Below are positions 11,432 through 26,570 of a stretch of DNA of 64,000 bases, piece after piece (within the stretch, counting starts at the first letter, position 1; the number at the start of each line of letters is the position of its first letter). Location: contig NC_085094.1 in the NCBI RefSeq assembly GCF_963422355.1, positions 2,236,649-2,300,648 on the forward strand, in the 5' to 3' direction. Origin of the DNA: Corticium candelabrum (taxonomy: Eukaryota > Porifera > Homoscleromorpha > Homosclerophorida > Plakinidae). The notes beneath the pieces are model-generated. The model searched no databases. It saw only the letters and a program-made list of their open reading frames with translations, and was not told the DNA's origin. The position numbers and the translations under genes are program-made.

Positions 11432-12030
11432 GAATGGATCTTCTTGGGTAATCAGTGGGATGCTGCCACTATTTACATTTCGTTCCTCTGGCTGCTTGGG
11501 AAGAGATTCATTTTATTGCATGGAATAAGATTTATTCACAGAGCGAACTCGATCTTGAGTTTGATTCACGTTATCTGAAGCTGTAAGGTCCAATGTGAAT
11601 CGATCAGCAGTCTAGGTAGCTTAGACTAGGGATGCACTAGGCGCTGCTCTATTACTGTGCTAGGCTACGAGAGCACTACGATCGGGAAGGTCGTGTACGA
11701 TTCGGGAACATTTGGGCCTGGCATCGAGTACACGGTGTTGACTATATATAACTTTCGCTCTCTTAGAGTCTCTTAGAGAGCTCGAGGAAGTCCTCTTTCC
11801 CAGAGAGGTTGGCAAATACGTAGAGCTTGCGTTGGGACAGGATAACCAGCATTGAAAGGAAACAAGTAGAGTACGAATGGAAGGTCAAGTCGGTTGCAAG
11901 ACATTCCGTGTGACACATGAGAATAACTATTAGACTAATCGTATTAGTAGCCTGAGGGTTGGTGACATACGAGCTAATTTGATCATTTAATAGCATAAAC
12001 GGTAGGCGGGATGATCCCAGACTCTGTCCG
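11431..12030 (+). other. Polinton core-gene 5' fragment and unassigned insertion
   Basis: Bases 11,433-11,473 match the start of the Polinton-like core gene at about 32,890 (shared TTCTTGGGTAATC and GTGGGATGCTGCCA). Similarity then stops and about 550 bases of unrecognised sequence follow before the core gene resumes near 12,046. The interruption looks like an insertion, but no terminal repeats were found. Confidence 0.45.
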
Positions 12031-12033
12031 GCG

Positions 12034-12455
12034 TTGTCCTGTTATACGAGAACCGGGCACGACGGTGCGAGAGGGTCTGGTACGAGGCTAGCGATCGGCA
12101 AGGGAAGGGAGTTAGTGACTAAGGGTAAAGATTTGGCGATCGACAAGGGAAAAGAGTTGACAAAGAAAGCTGTCGACAAGGCAATCACCAAGGCTACATC
12201 AGCCGCCCACAATGTCTTGCAACCCACCAGCGAGAAGTGGAGCATACTGCCCCTAGTCCCATCTGTCGAACAGTATGAAAATATGAAATTGCCGACATTC
12301 AATGTACAGTTCAAGAAAGTCTTGCACGAGCGCGCCTAGCAACTCGTCGACGACCAATCTCGTGCTATCTTGAGCAACGTTATTGTGGGTATAGTGGCAA
12401 GAGGCGGAAGACCGTGATTGGTAATTGTGTCAAACGATTGATGGGAATTTTTATG
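12034..12455 (+). pseudogene. Polinton-like basic core protein (copy P0)
   Basis: Lysine-rich reading frame with repeated GK-(D/E)-L segments (LAIGKGRELVTKGKDLAIDK), then KAVDKAITKATSAA, broken by stops and a frame change before ending near 12,455. It lies just upstream of the major capsid gene, as in copy P1. High charge and position suggest a DNA-condensing or internal virion protein; this is inference. The same gene is repeated in truncated form at 13,797-14,045. Confidence 0.5.
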
Positions 12456-12469
12456 TAATCTATAATATA

Positions 12470-13530
12470 TGTGATGGAAACGACCAAGATTGTATCACCT
12501 TACTTTCAAGTGTTTGAGAGTCCCATCGCGGACTGCTCGATCACCGAGTTTGAATACATCTTCACAACAGGGCCAGTAATATGCATGGACAAGGACGGAG
12601 AGCACAAAATGGTCTCGAGATCTGGGCGAATATTTTGTTCTTCGTAAAGTGCAGCTCGAAGTCAGAAGCAAGCTTGTCAAAAGGACGGACGGAAGCACTT
12701 TACCCAGCCAATATTGTCATCACACACTTGTCAACAATGGTTGGTTGCTCTTTCGATCGATCCAATACCAAATCGACGGTCACATCGTCGAACACATGAA
12801 TCAGTACTTACCACAAGCCAGCACGATCACAAACTTGGTACAATTCTCGGACGAATACGGTAGAAGCACGCGATCAACATGTTCTGGTATCGCGACGCTG
12901 CCACCGGAGGTGTCGAGGTTAAAGAGTTCGATGTGACAGAAGCCGCGTTACCAGCGACAGGCAATGTGGATGATGCCACAGCAGTAAATGGAGCTAACAT
13001 TTGAGCTCTAGACTTTGAAATAAACTCCGAAATTTCAAATACAATTTGAAATTCCCAAGTACAATTTGGGATTCCGTAGCCGCCAGTTGATCACCACCGG
13101 CAACAAAATGGTCACCATGTTACTACCCTTGAATACCGTTTTGGGATCTCATCGCGATATCGACACGGTGATGTTGGGAGTGAAACACGCCTACGACGAT
13201 AGAAAGAAATTCATCCGCAAATTACCTCCATGGTTTTGCCAATGTCGCCGACGGTAAATTCAAGATCGAACATTTGACCATTTGAATGCCCAAGGATCGA
13301 CCGGCATTGCGCGTGCAAGCAAAATTGGAAGCTTTGTTCGTATCAGGTGCGTGACGTAGTCTCTACTTTGAACAGATGAGAGTCTATAGAAGTCAGTTCG
13401 GAGCCGCCGAATTGAGTCCTACATGGAGAGTCACAAGCGTTCCCAGCGAGCAACTCCCTCGACACGTTTTTGTAGCATTCCCAGCTCCCGAACGGGATGG
13501 GAAACAGGATAAGAACAACCAAGGCTAGTC
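12470..13530 (+). pseudogene. Polinton-like major capsid protein remnant (copy P0)
   Basis: Interrupted frames match the MCP remnants at 33,446-34,500 and 44,900-45,770 along most of their length. Landmarks are SPYFQVFES at the start, WLLFRSIQYQIDGHIVEH, QASTITNLVQFSDEYGRST, then RSRQLITTGNKMVTMLLPL and GSHRDIDTVMLGVKHAYDD, and PTWRVTSVPSEQLPRHVF near the end. This is the layout of the double jelly-roll MCP-like proteins of invertebrate Polinton-like elements; the family call rests on pattern recognition. Several stops and frameshifts make it non-functional. Confidence 0.65.
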
Positions 13531-13796
13531 TTTGACCATCGTAAACTGACAAGGTTTTGAGTGTACGAGTCGATCAAAAGCAGACAGTACCCGGAAAGAG
13601 ACCCAGGCGGAATTCACCACCGCCTCAAGAAATTGCTTCAGAGCGTTCATATGCTATTTTAAGAAGCGCTCCATAACTTAAATTAAGATGGCTGTTGCTA
13701 AGAGACTATGATAAGTTAATGGGCGATGTGAGAAATGTAGTTTTGAAGGACTTTCAAGGTGAATCAGATTTTATAAAGTCAGCGCCCTTATTTATT
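13531..13796 (+). other. Conserved 3' tail after the capsid gene
   Basis: The same sequence follows the capsid gene in copy P2 (about 45,775-46,015), including GACAGTACCCGGAAAG and GGCGATGTGAGAAATGTAG. It may hold a short gene start (ATGGCTGTTGCTAAGAGACT) or the element's right end. Confidence 0.5.
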
Positions 13797-14270
13797 GACA
13801 AAGTCTTGCAACCCACCAGCGAGAAAGTGGAGCAAATTGCCCATAGCCCCCTCTCTTGAACAGTATGAAAATATGAAATTGTCGACCTTCAATCCACAGG
13901 TCAAGAAAGTCTTGCACGAGCGCGCCAAGCAACTCGTCGACGACCAATCTCGTGCTATCTTGAGCAACGTTATTGCGCGTATTGGCAAGAGGCAGAAAAC
14001 CGTGGTGGGTATTTGTGTCAAACGATTGAGGCGAATTTTTATGTAATCTATAGTAAAGTGATGGAAACGACCAAGATCGCATCACCTTACTTTCAAGTGT
14101 TTGAGAGTTCCATCGAGGACGACTCGATCACCAAGTTTGAATACATCTTCACAGCGATGCCAGTAATATGCATGGACAAGGACGGAGAACACAAAATAGA
14201 ATCTCGAGATCTGGACGAACATGGAACATACGGGACCTTGCAGAGTTGCAAGTGTAAGTCACAGTGATGG
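13797..14270 (+). pseudogene. Second, truncated core plus capsid N-terminus (partial duplication in P0)
   Basis: Starting abruptly at AAAGTCTTGCAACCCACCAG, this repeats the end of the core gene (VKKVLHERAKQLVDDQSRAI...RRIFM, 13,797-14,045). The start of the capsid gene follows (14,059-14,270, SPYFQVFESSIEDDSITKF). Similarity ends after about 14,230. It is closer to copy P1 than to the adjacent copy at 12.0-13.5 kb, which suggests a separate fragment rather than a simple local tandem duplication. Confidence 0.65.
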
Positions 14271-17230
<2,960 letters not shown>

Positions 17231-17369
17231 TTCCAGATAACTGTCATCAATAAAAGTAGACAATTGGAGTTTGGCATTGCAAGCGTGTGTTCTACTATCT
17301 CATTGTTCAATAATTATTTTCTTGTTAATTTCAACAATCTGCTCGTTAAACGTAACGATATTGTTGTAG

Positions 17370-20300
17370 CTTCAAATTCTTCTGTTGTTGACCGTTTGGA
17401 TCCTGAAGGAAAAGCTTTTTTTGATCAAGCATGCAAAAAAGGCAAAGTGCCAGGCAACAAGGTGTTAATTGACATCATGGGGGAGGAAGATGCGGGCAAG
17501 TCATGCCTTGAAGCTTCAATGACAGACAAACCATTTGTTGAAGGTCAGGAGAGCACAGAGGGAGTAAAGGTGAAGATGATGATCTCACAAGCAGTTGGAC
17601 ACGGCACCGACTGGAAGGAATTGAAAAGTGAAGAGGAAAGACAAGCGCATCTCAGCAAGCTGTTTGCAAGAGAATTTGTTGTTCATATAACAAAGCCAGG
17701 CGAGCAAGAGCAGAGCCCACAAGCTAGTTCTACAGAATCTGATTTGAAGGCAAATGTGAATGCGAAAGCTAGCGGTTTGAAGTCAATGTATGCTGAATCC
17801 GAGAGTCATCTACTAGGACACGAGGATTTCAAACTTGCTAAAGAAATGGATCGAGATGTAAGTGCGGCCATTGATCTCATGGAGAAGAATAAGGAGGAGA
17901 TGCGCAAATGTGAAGAAATGCTCAGTGTGACGATAATGGACAGAGGAGGTCAAGATCAATTCCTCTCCACACACGCTGCACTTATGGCTGATAACGAGTT
18001 TCAATCTACAGCTTGTTTTGTTGTTATCGATGGTTCCAAGCCACTGGATGAGAAGGTGACCACATCCAAGTTTCGTCGTGCAGATGGAACTTTTATTGAG
18101 AAACCACGAGATGTTGTTACCACAAGAGCCGACGTCATACGCCACTGCTTTACTGTCCTCTCTGCTGCCTTTCCTGCTGGCAGAAGACGCAATAGATTTT
18201 TTGGCAAGGGGCGTGTCAAAAGGGCACCAGCAACATTCATGTTTGCTTCTAGAAAGGATGAAGCAAAAAGTAAAAGTTTCATGGCCAGACAAGAGCAAAT
18301 ACTGCAAGAAATCATCGCTGAAGAGAAGTTTGGTGATCACATTGTGCCCTTTAGTAAAGATCCTTATCAGGTGTTGTTCCATGTTGACAACAAAATGTCA
18401 GGAACAAGCAATCCTGATTCAACGATTGTCCTCATCAAGAAAATGATCGTTGAAATGGCTCATGCATACTGGAATGAAGAAAAGAAGATTCCATTACCAT
18501 GGGCCATGCTGGATAAGGGTCTAGGTTTGTTGAGAATGAGAAAGCACAAAGTTCTTGATCTGTACGACGTCTGCCAATTAGCTGCCAGGGTGTGTGATAT
18601 CTCATCAGATGAGGAATGCAGGCAAGCACTGCGATATCTTTGCAGCCATGGAAGCATTGGATTCTATCACAATGTTGTCGGGCTCAATAAGAAGGTGCTT
18701 CCCAACATTCAGTGGGTTGCTGATGTGTTGGCCATCTTTGTCACAGTTCTGGATCGCTCAAGAATTCCTCTTGAGTTGTGGAATGATCTCAAGAAGCTTC
18801 ATCAAGAAGGAATCATGTCATGGAGTCTTGCCAGATATCTGATGGAGAAGGCAGGAGTAGAAGAAGCAAACTATGCTGTGATCCTTACTCTTCTGCAGCT
18901 GTTTAATATCATTTCAGGGGCGTACTTGGCTGCTCGTTCAATTGCTCCAGATGTCAAAGTTCAACAAGGTCAGGACTTTTTTGTTCCCTCAATGGTCATC
19001 AAAGAAGTCGTCAAGACGCCTTTTGCCTACCAATCAGCATTCTGCTCTTCTACATCTCCTCCATCATTGTTCTTTATTCCCAGAGGTTTCAATGCTTTTA
19101 TCAAGCCTTTATTTTACCGTCTTGTGGCCAGCATGGTCAGCAAGTACAGAGACGGCCCACAGCTCAGTAGAAACCAGGTGATACTTCATCTTCACAAGGA
19201 TGTGGATCTGGAATTGGTCTACACTGTAAAGGCTGTCATTGTTACCGTCTACTGTCCATCGAGATTGAGTCACAGGAAACTACCTGCAGATGAAGTGCTC
19301 CGTCCACTGTGTGATGGTGTGCGAGTGACTCTAATAGAACAACTCACACAAGCGAAGGCACGAGGAATGGTTGGCTTTCAGTTTGAGGTCTGCATTCATG
19401 CTGCAGTTGATGAAGCTCCACTGGAATATGATCCAAACCAACTGGCTTCATTGGATGAATATCCAGTAAATGATATTCTGCTGGACAAAGAGCGTGAAAG
19501 CATTGATCCTCCTGCTAAACTTGATTTGTGGTTTGATAATACGTTTACTAGTCATACTGTTGAAGGTACCACATATAGCAGTCTAATCAGTTTGGTAGAT
19601 TGACTTGTTTTTATTGTCTTTTTCACAGTTGTTGCTGACAGTGCTTATGACCCAGATGTGATTCTGTCTGCTGTATTACAGCAGGGTCATGATCGTTGGC
19701 TCTCTGTTGGTTTGAAGTTGGGATTTACAATGTGCAAAGTCAATGAGAATACAAATACTTTCTCTCGTGGTGCTGACAAGTTGAAGGCCTTATTTGAAGC
19801 GAAAGCACAAGAAGTAGGACCAGATGAAGCAGCCAAACAACTTCTAGCAGCATGTCATTGTATTCCGCAGCCAATTATTACAGCAGTAAAGGATCAACTG
19901 GCAGGTGAGCGCCTAAGTTATATTGATAAGCCTTTTATGAAGTGAGTTTGCTTAATTAAGAGTCTGCACATGTACTGTAGTATTGTAATGAAATGAAATA
20001 AGACCTTGATCAGTCTAAATACCGTATTCTCTTGACAATTATTCTAGGTATTTTTAATCAGGAAATTAAATGGAAAGAGGGGGTTATTGGAGAAAGATTG
20101 AATTATTATTAGGGGAATTAATTTTAGAGATATTGATAGTCTTGTTTTATGACAGCTTTAAGTGACTAAATTAATCATGCTATGTTGCTTTGTAAAATCG
20201 GTAGCGGCAGGTTGAGTCTTTATATCGTACAATTTGTATCATCTTTACCAAGTCCTGATTAGGAACAGTCTTGTGGTTACAGTGATAACATATTTTTAGT

Positions 20301-21094
20301 ATAATTTGAACATGAGACCTATGGCCTGCGGAGATGTATTAGAATAAGGAAATTATCTTGGAGAGGGAATTCAGGCCAAGTACTATTTTGGGGAAATGCG
20401 TTATTTAAACTTACTTGAAATACTTAAATGGAAACCAGAATGCTACTGTGCATGAAAGACTTATAAATATCTAGTAAGTATCTGAGGTGAATATCCTGTA
20501 TATATAGCACTAAGGGAACGAAAAAGACATCTTTCACACATTATTCATGATTAAAGGTTCTTTTTATATTTACTGAATATATTAGTAATATTATCTTGAA
20601 CGTCTGAGGATGCATCTTGTTTGCAAATGTTAATATAAATGATGTAAGAGATCAACACAGTTTTATATAGATGATATAGTTTAATTGAATAGAAATTTGT
20701 TTAGTAATTTCCATCGATTTCTGTAGTTTCAGGTGTTACAGTAGCAAGTCATCCTCAATCTGTTTCTGCAGAAATACAGCAGAGGGCTGACTGCAAATTG
20801 AGTGGAAGGCGTCTGGTTGATGTAGCACATGAAATTTCTAGTTATTGGGTGGAATTTGCAGCATTTCTTGCTCCAAACAAGTTTAAATCATCAACAGTCA
20901 GTGTAATACAACAGCAAAACAGATTATTGTTTTCGCAAGCTCATCGAATGCTGGATGATTGGACCGATGATCTGGACAGAGGAGCTTCATGTCGTTTAAT
21001 TATTGAAACATTCCTGAGAATGGACAAGAAAGCTCAAGCGATTTTGTTATTTGATGCAGACTTGATAGAGTACGTTAGAACGGTCATTCAGTAG
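17370..21094 (+). CDS. ROCO-family GTPase with two C-terminal death domains
   Basis: Three exons are supported: 17,370-19,565, 19,629-19,904 and 20,733-21,094 (stop TAG), all joined in phase 1. Exon 1 encodes a Ras-of-complex GTPase with P-loop GEEDAGKS (17,480-17,503). Switch II is DRGGQ (17,939) instead of the usual D-x-A-G-Q, and a G4-like SRKDEA lies near 18,248. A COR region of about 340 residues follows (IPLPWAML, LCSHGSIGFYHNV, NIQWVADVLA, FFVPSM, then FIPRGFNAFIKPLFYRLVASM). Exons 2 and 3 each encode a death domain (WLSVGLKLGF...KLKALFEAKAQE; WVEFAAFL...AHRMLDDWTDD). The first donor (GGTACC at 19,566) is weak but gives the right phase. ROCO proteins are nucleotide-switched cytoplasmic scaffolds; death domains would recruit signalling partners. 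The N-terminus may be the exons at 965-1433. Confidence 0.82.
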
Positions 21095-21191
21095 ACAACG
21101 TGTGCCTGCAAGACATCAGAGTGTTTTTGGATTTGACGCTTGTAGCTACAGAAGTTTGTACAGTATAGTTACTGCATGGATGCACGTCTTG

Positions 21192-21197
21192 AATAAA
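21192..21197 (+). terminator. AATAAA polyadenylation signal
   Basis: AATAAA 98 bases after the ROCO stop codon, a usual spacing for a 3' UTR end. Confidence 0.6.
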
Positions 21198-21199
21198 GA

Positions 21200-22847
21200 T
21201 ATCAAACTCGTAATTTAGTTGTGATGACAGTAACTCAAATGTGATCATGACGGAGCATCAAGAAAGACAGAGTTACTTATAAATTTTACGTGAATATTTC
21301 ACTTACAGAGCAGTGGAGTAAACACAGCTAACCTTCTGTAGTTCAACAAAATTGCGTTTGATTGGCCTTCTATTTCCTGCCCTAATAGCCGTGACTACGA
21401 TCTTGTCTACTTGTGATTTGTACAAAACACAGCTGGATGGTCTTAAAATTTTAGATACACTCAGTATTATGATTGTCTATGCCTTCCACATACCTTTCCC
21501 ATCTCCATCCTATTAAAGTTCAAGACTAGATTCCGAGTTGCAAGAACATGAGTGAGTGAAAACAAGCAGACATGCAACAAGTAGAAGTAATAAGAAACAC
21601 ATGGTTGATTATTAGTGGTACCAACAGAGCGAAACCCACAAGTCATGTTTGCAATTAAAAGTGTCATTTATTTCTATAATAATGAATAGAGAAGCACTAC
21701 AGTGCTAAACCCTCGGTTGGTGTACATGGACACCACATGCTAAGACATGTGTACAGTGTACGCAAGGCAGCTGAGCAACAGGAAGCACGAAGGCTCATGA
21801 ATTTGATATCATTGAAAATCTCCTCACGTGATGGTCACGCCTACTTACACTACCGTATTTACACAGCTATTACCGTCTAACAGCAATCATTTAATTACGC
21901 TCACCCCCTAGGCAGAGTTTGTCGTAATGAAGTCACTCCAGAGCCACAAGAGCCAAAACAAGCATTAGTGTGGGAAAACATCCGCGGGCAAATGTAGATT
22001 AGTCTTCTCTGTTTGCTCTGATTTTGGATACCGTAACAATCATTAGCCACGCACACCGAAAATTCAATCTGTCAGACTGCAGAACCACTATCTATGCAGA
22101 AACACTGTGGAATAAGCCAAATGTTACAGGCCATCTTTGCCTTACGTGCTGGAGTAACGCGCGCGTTCACTAGACACCTGCTTGTTGGTGGGAAACCATG
22201 CATGTTACAAATGTAGATTAGGCGTTGTTTCTCTTTACTACGCCCCTATTATTTAGAGCAAAGGACTAGACACCACGTACAGGAAGGACGTCCGATGGCT
22301 GAATTCTCGTAGAACAGCTACCAAACAAAGAGAGGTGGAGCCTTAGAATTATGATAACACCAAGTCTCGTCTATTGGGTTGGAATAGCTTCATTTGCATC
22401 TGCACTAATCGAGTATAACTACAGTCTTACGGTTGCACGTCGGACGACTACTATACCCTTAGCTCGGATATCCGGGCCTCGGGTAATAAAATATAATGTT
22501 GCTGTGACGTCATCATCAGTGTAAGATGCTAGGTGTTTAACAACAGAAATGCTGCCACAAATTACGCTACTGTTGATATGCATTATGTTCTGTGTGGGCA
22601 GATAGAAGAGCAGAAACGACAAACTGATAGTTTAGTAAACAGATGAAAGACAAAGAAACACAACATGAGATTAAGAAGATGTAGGCAGACGAATGGTAAC
22701 TTGCAGTTAAGCATAAAATGGCAGTCAATGTAGAGTGAGTAATCTATACATAAATATAACATGACAGACATGAGGACAAAGAGGCAAAGGCTATAAAGGC
22801 AGTTAAACAGTCACAAACACAGACCGACAGGGAGAAGGATTGACACA

Positions 22848-22850
<3 letters not shown>
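21200..22850. other. Intergenic, no gene recognised
   Basis: Only short chance frames. The one notable part is 22,432-22,480, an inverted copy of a 45-bp motif found in both duplicated loci (about 620-668 and 27,047-27,095). Confidence 0.5.

Positions 22851-22922
<72 letters not shown>
22851..22922. repeat. (CA)n microsatellite
   Basis: About 36 uninterrupted CA units. Confidence 0.97.
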
Positions 22923-22925
<3 letters not shown>

Positions 22926-23485
22926 GCACGTTCAATGTACATTTCTCGAACTGGAACTGTGTGTGTTTTGTCTTGGAACTATTAAAACTGACAGAACTAG
23001 AGGCTAAATCAAATGCTAATTCTGTTTTCAGAATCGTGCTATGAACGAGCATCCCCTATTTCAACGTAATGGCAGCAACCTTTGACAAAGTGGTTATCGT
23101 TGCAGAAGTTCAGTTCGATCTCTGGTCCAGTAAAAAGTTTTTTTTCTTGTTCATAACATCTGACGCCGCAGGACTACTAAAATTATAACGTCTTCGCTAG
23201 GTTTCGGTGACGTCGACTGCTCAATTGGGATGCTAGAAACTGCTGATGGTCTCAAATCCTGACTTAGAATCTCACTTAAAGCCAGGAACAGGTCGACGGT
23301 ACGTATACCATATGGCAAATGTGCCCAAGAGTGGGAATACCGGTAAAATGTTATAGTAAATATTAATAGTAAAATAGTACCTGATCCAGTTCCTTACTAT
23401 GTATGAAGAAGCTATTCTGGATCTGTAATGTCAACCTTCTGAAGTCCATTCCATTCCGTTTGCTAAGATCAATTGTTTACTAATA
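22923..23485. other. Intergenic, no feature recognised
   Basis: No coding or repeat signal seen. Confidence 0.4.
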
Positions 23486-24560
23486 CGAGAAATGGTTCTG
23501 AAATGCAGTAGAGCCGAAGGACCATCAGGACTTGATGCTCTGATTGGAGGAGGCTAAGTGCTGGGTTTTAGAACAAATTATTGAACTTTTGTAACACTTT
23601 GGCTTGAGAGGATCGCAGAATCGCTACTGATTTTATTGTCCCTAGTGAGATTGCTCCCTTGGTTGCTTGTCGAGTAATTGCCCTTGACAATAATCCTAGG
23701 GTCAGGCCAATAGGTGTCTTTGAAACAACAAGAAGAATCATTGGCAAGACTAAACTTAGTGTCGCAAAGAATAACATCTTGACAATGGCTGGAGCACTAC
23801 TTTGTGCATGTCAAGATGCTGGTTGTGAGGCTGCTGTTCACTCCATGCATGCCATATTTGATCATCCCAAAACGTAAGCTGTCCTGCCTGTTGAAGCAAC
23901 GAATTTATTTAACAACATTAATCGTCATGCGGAATTGAGAAACATATCCATGAATTGCCCTGCAATTTTCCCAACGCTTGCCAACACATAGAGACTGCCT
24001 GCCAAATTGTTCGTTGAGAAGAAGTTTTGCTATCCATGGAAGCAACAACACAATTAGATCCTCTAGCGATGCCCATGCATGCTTTATCTACCAGGCCTGG
24101 CCACTTTCACAAAAGTACGAACGAGGGATGCAAAGCAAGTTTGATATGCTGATGATGCTGCTGAAGGAGGTCCACTCAAATCATTGAGGCATTGGTGGAA
24201 CAAACTTACTAACTTTGGCTTCATATTTGGATACTTTCCCAACTCAAATAAATCATGGCTAATCCTGGATTCTGGGCACAGCAAAACATTACTTTGATAA
24301 TACAAACACAGTGGCGTAACTACCGTTATTTTTCTGGCGCTCGGAAATCACCCCAACCTTTATGTGAGCGGCTTATATGTGTAGTTGAGGCGAAGTTTTA
24401 CATGAGCAGTTACAAATGTGATGCGGCGCATCTGAATCAGATTTATCACAATGTAGAGTAGTAGCACGAAGAATAGAGGAAGAAGACTGCATGTGGAAAG
24501 AACCCAAAGGGTAAATATAGGGCCTGCTCTTCCCAAACAACTATTACACAATTTGGTCCT
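23486..24560 (+). pseudogene. Reverse-transcriptase relic of an unclassified retroelement
   Basis: Successive plus-strand frames give an RT domain with shifts. The blocks in order are AEGPSGLDA (about 23,515); IAPLVACRVIALDNNPRVRP with IGVFETTRRIIGK and an AGALLCACQDAGCEAAVHSM helix (23,650-23,850); and a motif-A-like L-x-V-(D/E)-A-x-N-x-F-N segment just after 23,880. A catalytic YADD follows at 24,145-24,156 and then FGFIFGYFPNSNKSWLIL. This RT type is familiar from invertebrate repeats, but I cannot place it in a named clade. Stops and frame changes show it is dead. No LTRs or termini found. Confidence 0.65.
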
Positions 24561-25870
24561 TAGCAGAGAGTGGGGTCGAGGGTATCTGCCTGGTACCTCA
24601 TGTGCTCCATTGTAATGTTTGCAAAGCTCAAGAGTCTATACATGAATTGACGCGAGTGAACCTACAGTGCACATGGAGAAGCTCAGGCTGTCATCTCTCC
24701 AGGAGCTGCTCGTAATTAAAACTGGCTGAATTATCTCTCTGCATGTCCCACAATTGCAGCATTGCTACAAATGGTTTCCACATAACCAGTAACTAGTTGT
24801 GAGTTTAAGCGCTCAATTTGGCCCTATGGGCAGGATAAAGTCAGCAATGCCGTTTACGATGGGTCAGAAGAGTTTCTCTAGCATAGAGCCTTTTTACGTT
24901 TACTATTCAACCTCTCGGTCTGAACCATGGATAAGATCATCTAGCGATTTATCAGCAGTCAGACACAAAACATAACTGGTGTTTGTGACTTTGTTAATAC
25001 CTGTTGTTTGTTTGGTGAGAAACTATGTCTAAAAATAGAAACTGTAGATTAGTATTGCTGTAATGTACATGTACAATTGCCATTTTGGCATTATTGTCAT
25101 CTATGTTATATTACTCTGTTCTGTAGCTAGTCAAGCCTTACTAAATAGCGCTAGATATGTTTTAAGCCGGTTGATGTCTATGATTTTATACGCATGCTGC
25201 TCCACTTGTCTAGCTGTTGTATACAGTGGTGTGTAGCTGATGCGTCGCTTATATACCATTGCAAGGGAGTTACTTCCTGTATGATGTCATTCACAATGAT
25301 GTCATTCCGTATATTTCACATAACAACGGTTGACCATACTTGGAAATAACAACCAATCAACAAGCTTTCTGCATTGGCACGGAGCAATCAAGCAAACAAC
25401 GGGAAAACTTGGTTTGAGATGAGAGCGACACGTCTAATTCACGGTTAGAATTTTGTTTGCTGGCTTTGCAAGTGCGTTTAGAATCTCAACAAAATTAACA
25501 AAGTCAATCAGCCCACAATGGTACGCTTTCAAATAGCTAATGTAAAAATTTACTGTCCTACAGACAGATGAGATCAAAGTCTGGGGTTGCTCAGCAACAT
25601 CGCTTTGCTAATGGTAACATGTTGTCTAGAAGAGTGGGCACGTCATAGGGCGGTACTAGCTGCTACTAGTAATCGCCTTATGTATTTCATGGGCTGGCTA
25701 TAGCTAGAAGCTAATTTACAATGACATCTTTTTGTCTTCAACATCCATACTTATAGGTCTATTTGAGAACGGAGGACATTACCGTCGGCATTGTGGGTTT
25801 GTGTGATAAGGAATAGAGAGGAGGAGTGACTCGTGAGTGTGATGTTAAGCTAAACTGGTTTAAGAATTGA
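24561..25870. other. Intergenic, nothing firmly recognised
   Basis: No substantial reading frame. A tiny two-exon possibility (ATG at 25,518, then 25,757-25,816) was considered and set aside. Confidence 0.4.
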
Positions 25871-26363
25871 CCTGTTTCCACCTGCACCAAACCAGTTATA
25901 GGTTAAACCTAACCCGCTTTGTTAGACCTACTTTGAAGTAGGTTTAGCAAAGTGGTTTAGGTTTAACTGTCACGTGACAGTAGCGCGCTTGTTTAGATGG
26001 ATTCTGCCAGCGCTGTTTTGGTGATATTGACTAGTTTGTCGGGATACATTGCCCTAGAAGATATAAGAGTCGTTATAGCTAGGGGAAAAAAATCAGCAGC
26101 CACGGAGAGAGAGAGAGAAGACGGTGTCCTTGGTCATTCTCATGCAAATTCCCACTAGCAGATGCTGAATCAGTAACAACCAACAGTTGCCCTGACTCGG
26201 TGACAGACCAGTCCAATACTTCAAACTAAGGCGTTCCTAGACAGTTTGCTTAGCACATCCCGGATGTGCAAATTCCTAGTGGAAACAGTCGCTTTCTTAA
26301 ACTGGTTTAGTTTTAAACGCATTTAAGCTAAACTACTTTAAGGTGCAGCTAGTGGAAACACGG
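25871..26363. mobile_element. Candidate MITE with GTTTCCAC ends
   Basis: Left end CCTGTTTCCACCTGCACC and right end (reverse complement CCGTGTTTCCACTAGCTGCA) form imperfect terminal inverted repeats about 490 bases apart. Internal copies of AAACTGGTTTA and TAGTGGAAACAG near the right end are also arranged in opposite orientations. No coding capacity and no clear target duplication. Confidence 0.45.
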
Positions 26364-26443
26364 CCCAAGCCTACTATTGAAAATGGTGTGCCCACAGATT
26401 GATATCAATTATTGCCGGCTTATGACGGAGGCATGTAGCCTCG

Positions 26444-26570
26444 GTTCCAGACGCTCTCCCGTACGTACTACTGCACGTGACTGGAATATGGGGTCAAATG
26501 TAGGAGGAGCGGGCTTTGAACCCCACATACCTGTCACGTGCAGTAGGACGTACGGGAAAGCGTCTGGAAC
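26444..26570. repeat. 38-bp inverted repeat (hairpin)
   Basis: Arms 26,444-26,481 and 26,533-26,570 are reverse complements with about two mismatches, starting GTTCCAGACGCT and each containing GCACGTGAC. The spacer is 51 bases. It lies just outside the start of duplication copy B. Confidence 0.85.

Noticed and set aside
25518..25816. Tiny two-exon gene with a 20-residue product
   Set aside because: ATG followed directly by a donor and a short second exon is possible, but there is no homology, weak splice context and no further exon.
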